A DNA stretch of 6,109 nt from positions 1-6,109 of the forward strand of contig CALGBN010000049.1 in assembly GCA_937877765.1 (NCBI GenBank), given 5' to 3'. The position numbers and the translations under genes were made by a program. Below are positions 6,040-6,109 of the stretch, piece after piece (position 1 is the first letter of the stretch; each line of letters opens with the position of its first letter). The notes below the pieces were generated by a model. That model made no database searches and had not been told where the DNA came from. It saw only the letters and a program-made list of their open reading frames with translations. The stretch is from Candidatus Bathyarchaeota archaeon (lineage in GTDB: Archaea; Thermoproteota; Bathyarchaeia; TCS64).

Positions 6040-6109
6040 CTGTCTCTTATACACATCTCCGAGCCCACGAGACCTCTCTACATCTCGTATGCCGTCTTCT
6101 GCTTGAAAA
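6040..6109 (+). other. Illumina Nextera adapter read-through (assembly artefact)
   Basis: Non-genomic sequence at the contig end. Bases 6040-6058 are the Tn5 mosaic end CTGTCTCTTATACACATCT. Bases 6059-6073 are CCGAGCCCACGAGAC, the rest of the Nextera read-2 adapter. Bases 6074-6081 are CTCTCTAC, which matches the i7 index I know as N707. Bases 6082-6105 are the P7 sequence starting ATCTCGTATGCC, and 6106-6109 is the start of the oligo-A tail seen when a read runs off the fragment. The order and spacing are exactly those of a read through a short insert. Translated in the frame of the oxidoreductase it gives LLYTSPSPRD..., a peptide known to contaminate protein databases. The junction base 6040 could belong to either side. 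Confidence 0.99.

Noticed and set aside
6041..6106. C-terminal end of the oxidoreductase reading LLYTSPSPRD and onward
   Set aside because: It is translated sequencing adapter, not protein.

Overview
This window reads as a fragment of an uncultivated archaeon, recovered from a short-read metagenome or single-cell assembly. Archaeal origin is an inference. It rests on BRE/TATA-type promoter elements in the divergent intergenic region, heavy use of AGA/AGG and ATA codons, four non-ATG starts among the six visible starts, and the gene set: an aldehyde:ferredoxin oxidoreductase with a four-cluster ferredoxin partner, and glycosyltransferases of archaeal type. Nothing here fixes the phylum. Seven protein genes fill almost the whole window, and no RNA gene, mobile element or CRISPR array was seen.

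Positions 1-911 (+) hold the C-terminal two-thirds of a FolC-type Mur ligase whose N-terminus is cut off by the window edge. It runs tail to tail into a minus-strand pair, and the two 3' ends overlap by 32 nt. The pair, transcribed 3128 to 880, is a GT4 glycosyltransferase followed by a CsaB-like polysaccharide pyruvyl transferase, coupled by a 4-nt TTGA overlap. Diverging from it is a plus-strand pair, 3206-4951: a GT2 polyprenyl-phosphate-sugar-synthase-like glycosyltransferase with two C-terminal membrane helices, then an MscS-type mechanosensitive channel. The 77-nt divergent spacer carries what looks like one TATA element usable in both directions. This central block looks like envelope work: lipid-linked sugar activation, glycosyl transfer, pyruvate capping and turgor release.

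Positions 5004-6039 (+) form a redox pair coupled by an ATGA overlap: a 16-cysteine ferredoxin for four [4Fe-4S] clusters, then the N-terminal part of an aldehyde:ferredoxin oxidoreductase, a family that oxidises aldehydes to acids (or the reverse) at a tungstopterin. The ferredoxin would carry electrons to or from the catalytic subunit.

The last 70 bases (6040-6109) are not genomic. They are Illumina Nextera adapter read-through: transposon mosaic end, adapter, i7 index, P7 and an oligo-A run. The oxidoreductase reading frame happens to stay open through the adapter and ends in the artefactual peptide LLYTSPSPRD..., so the real gene is truncated at 6039. The most interesting biological points are the degenerate DxAHN motif of the FolC-like ligase (DCAKD), the loss of the first DxD aspartate in the GT2 enzyme, the shared bidirectional promoter, an abrupt base-composition shift inside the GT2 gene, and the ferredoxin-oxidoreductase pair. 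No clearly new system was found.
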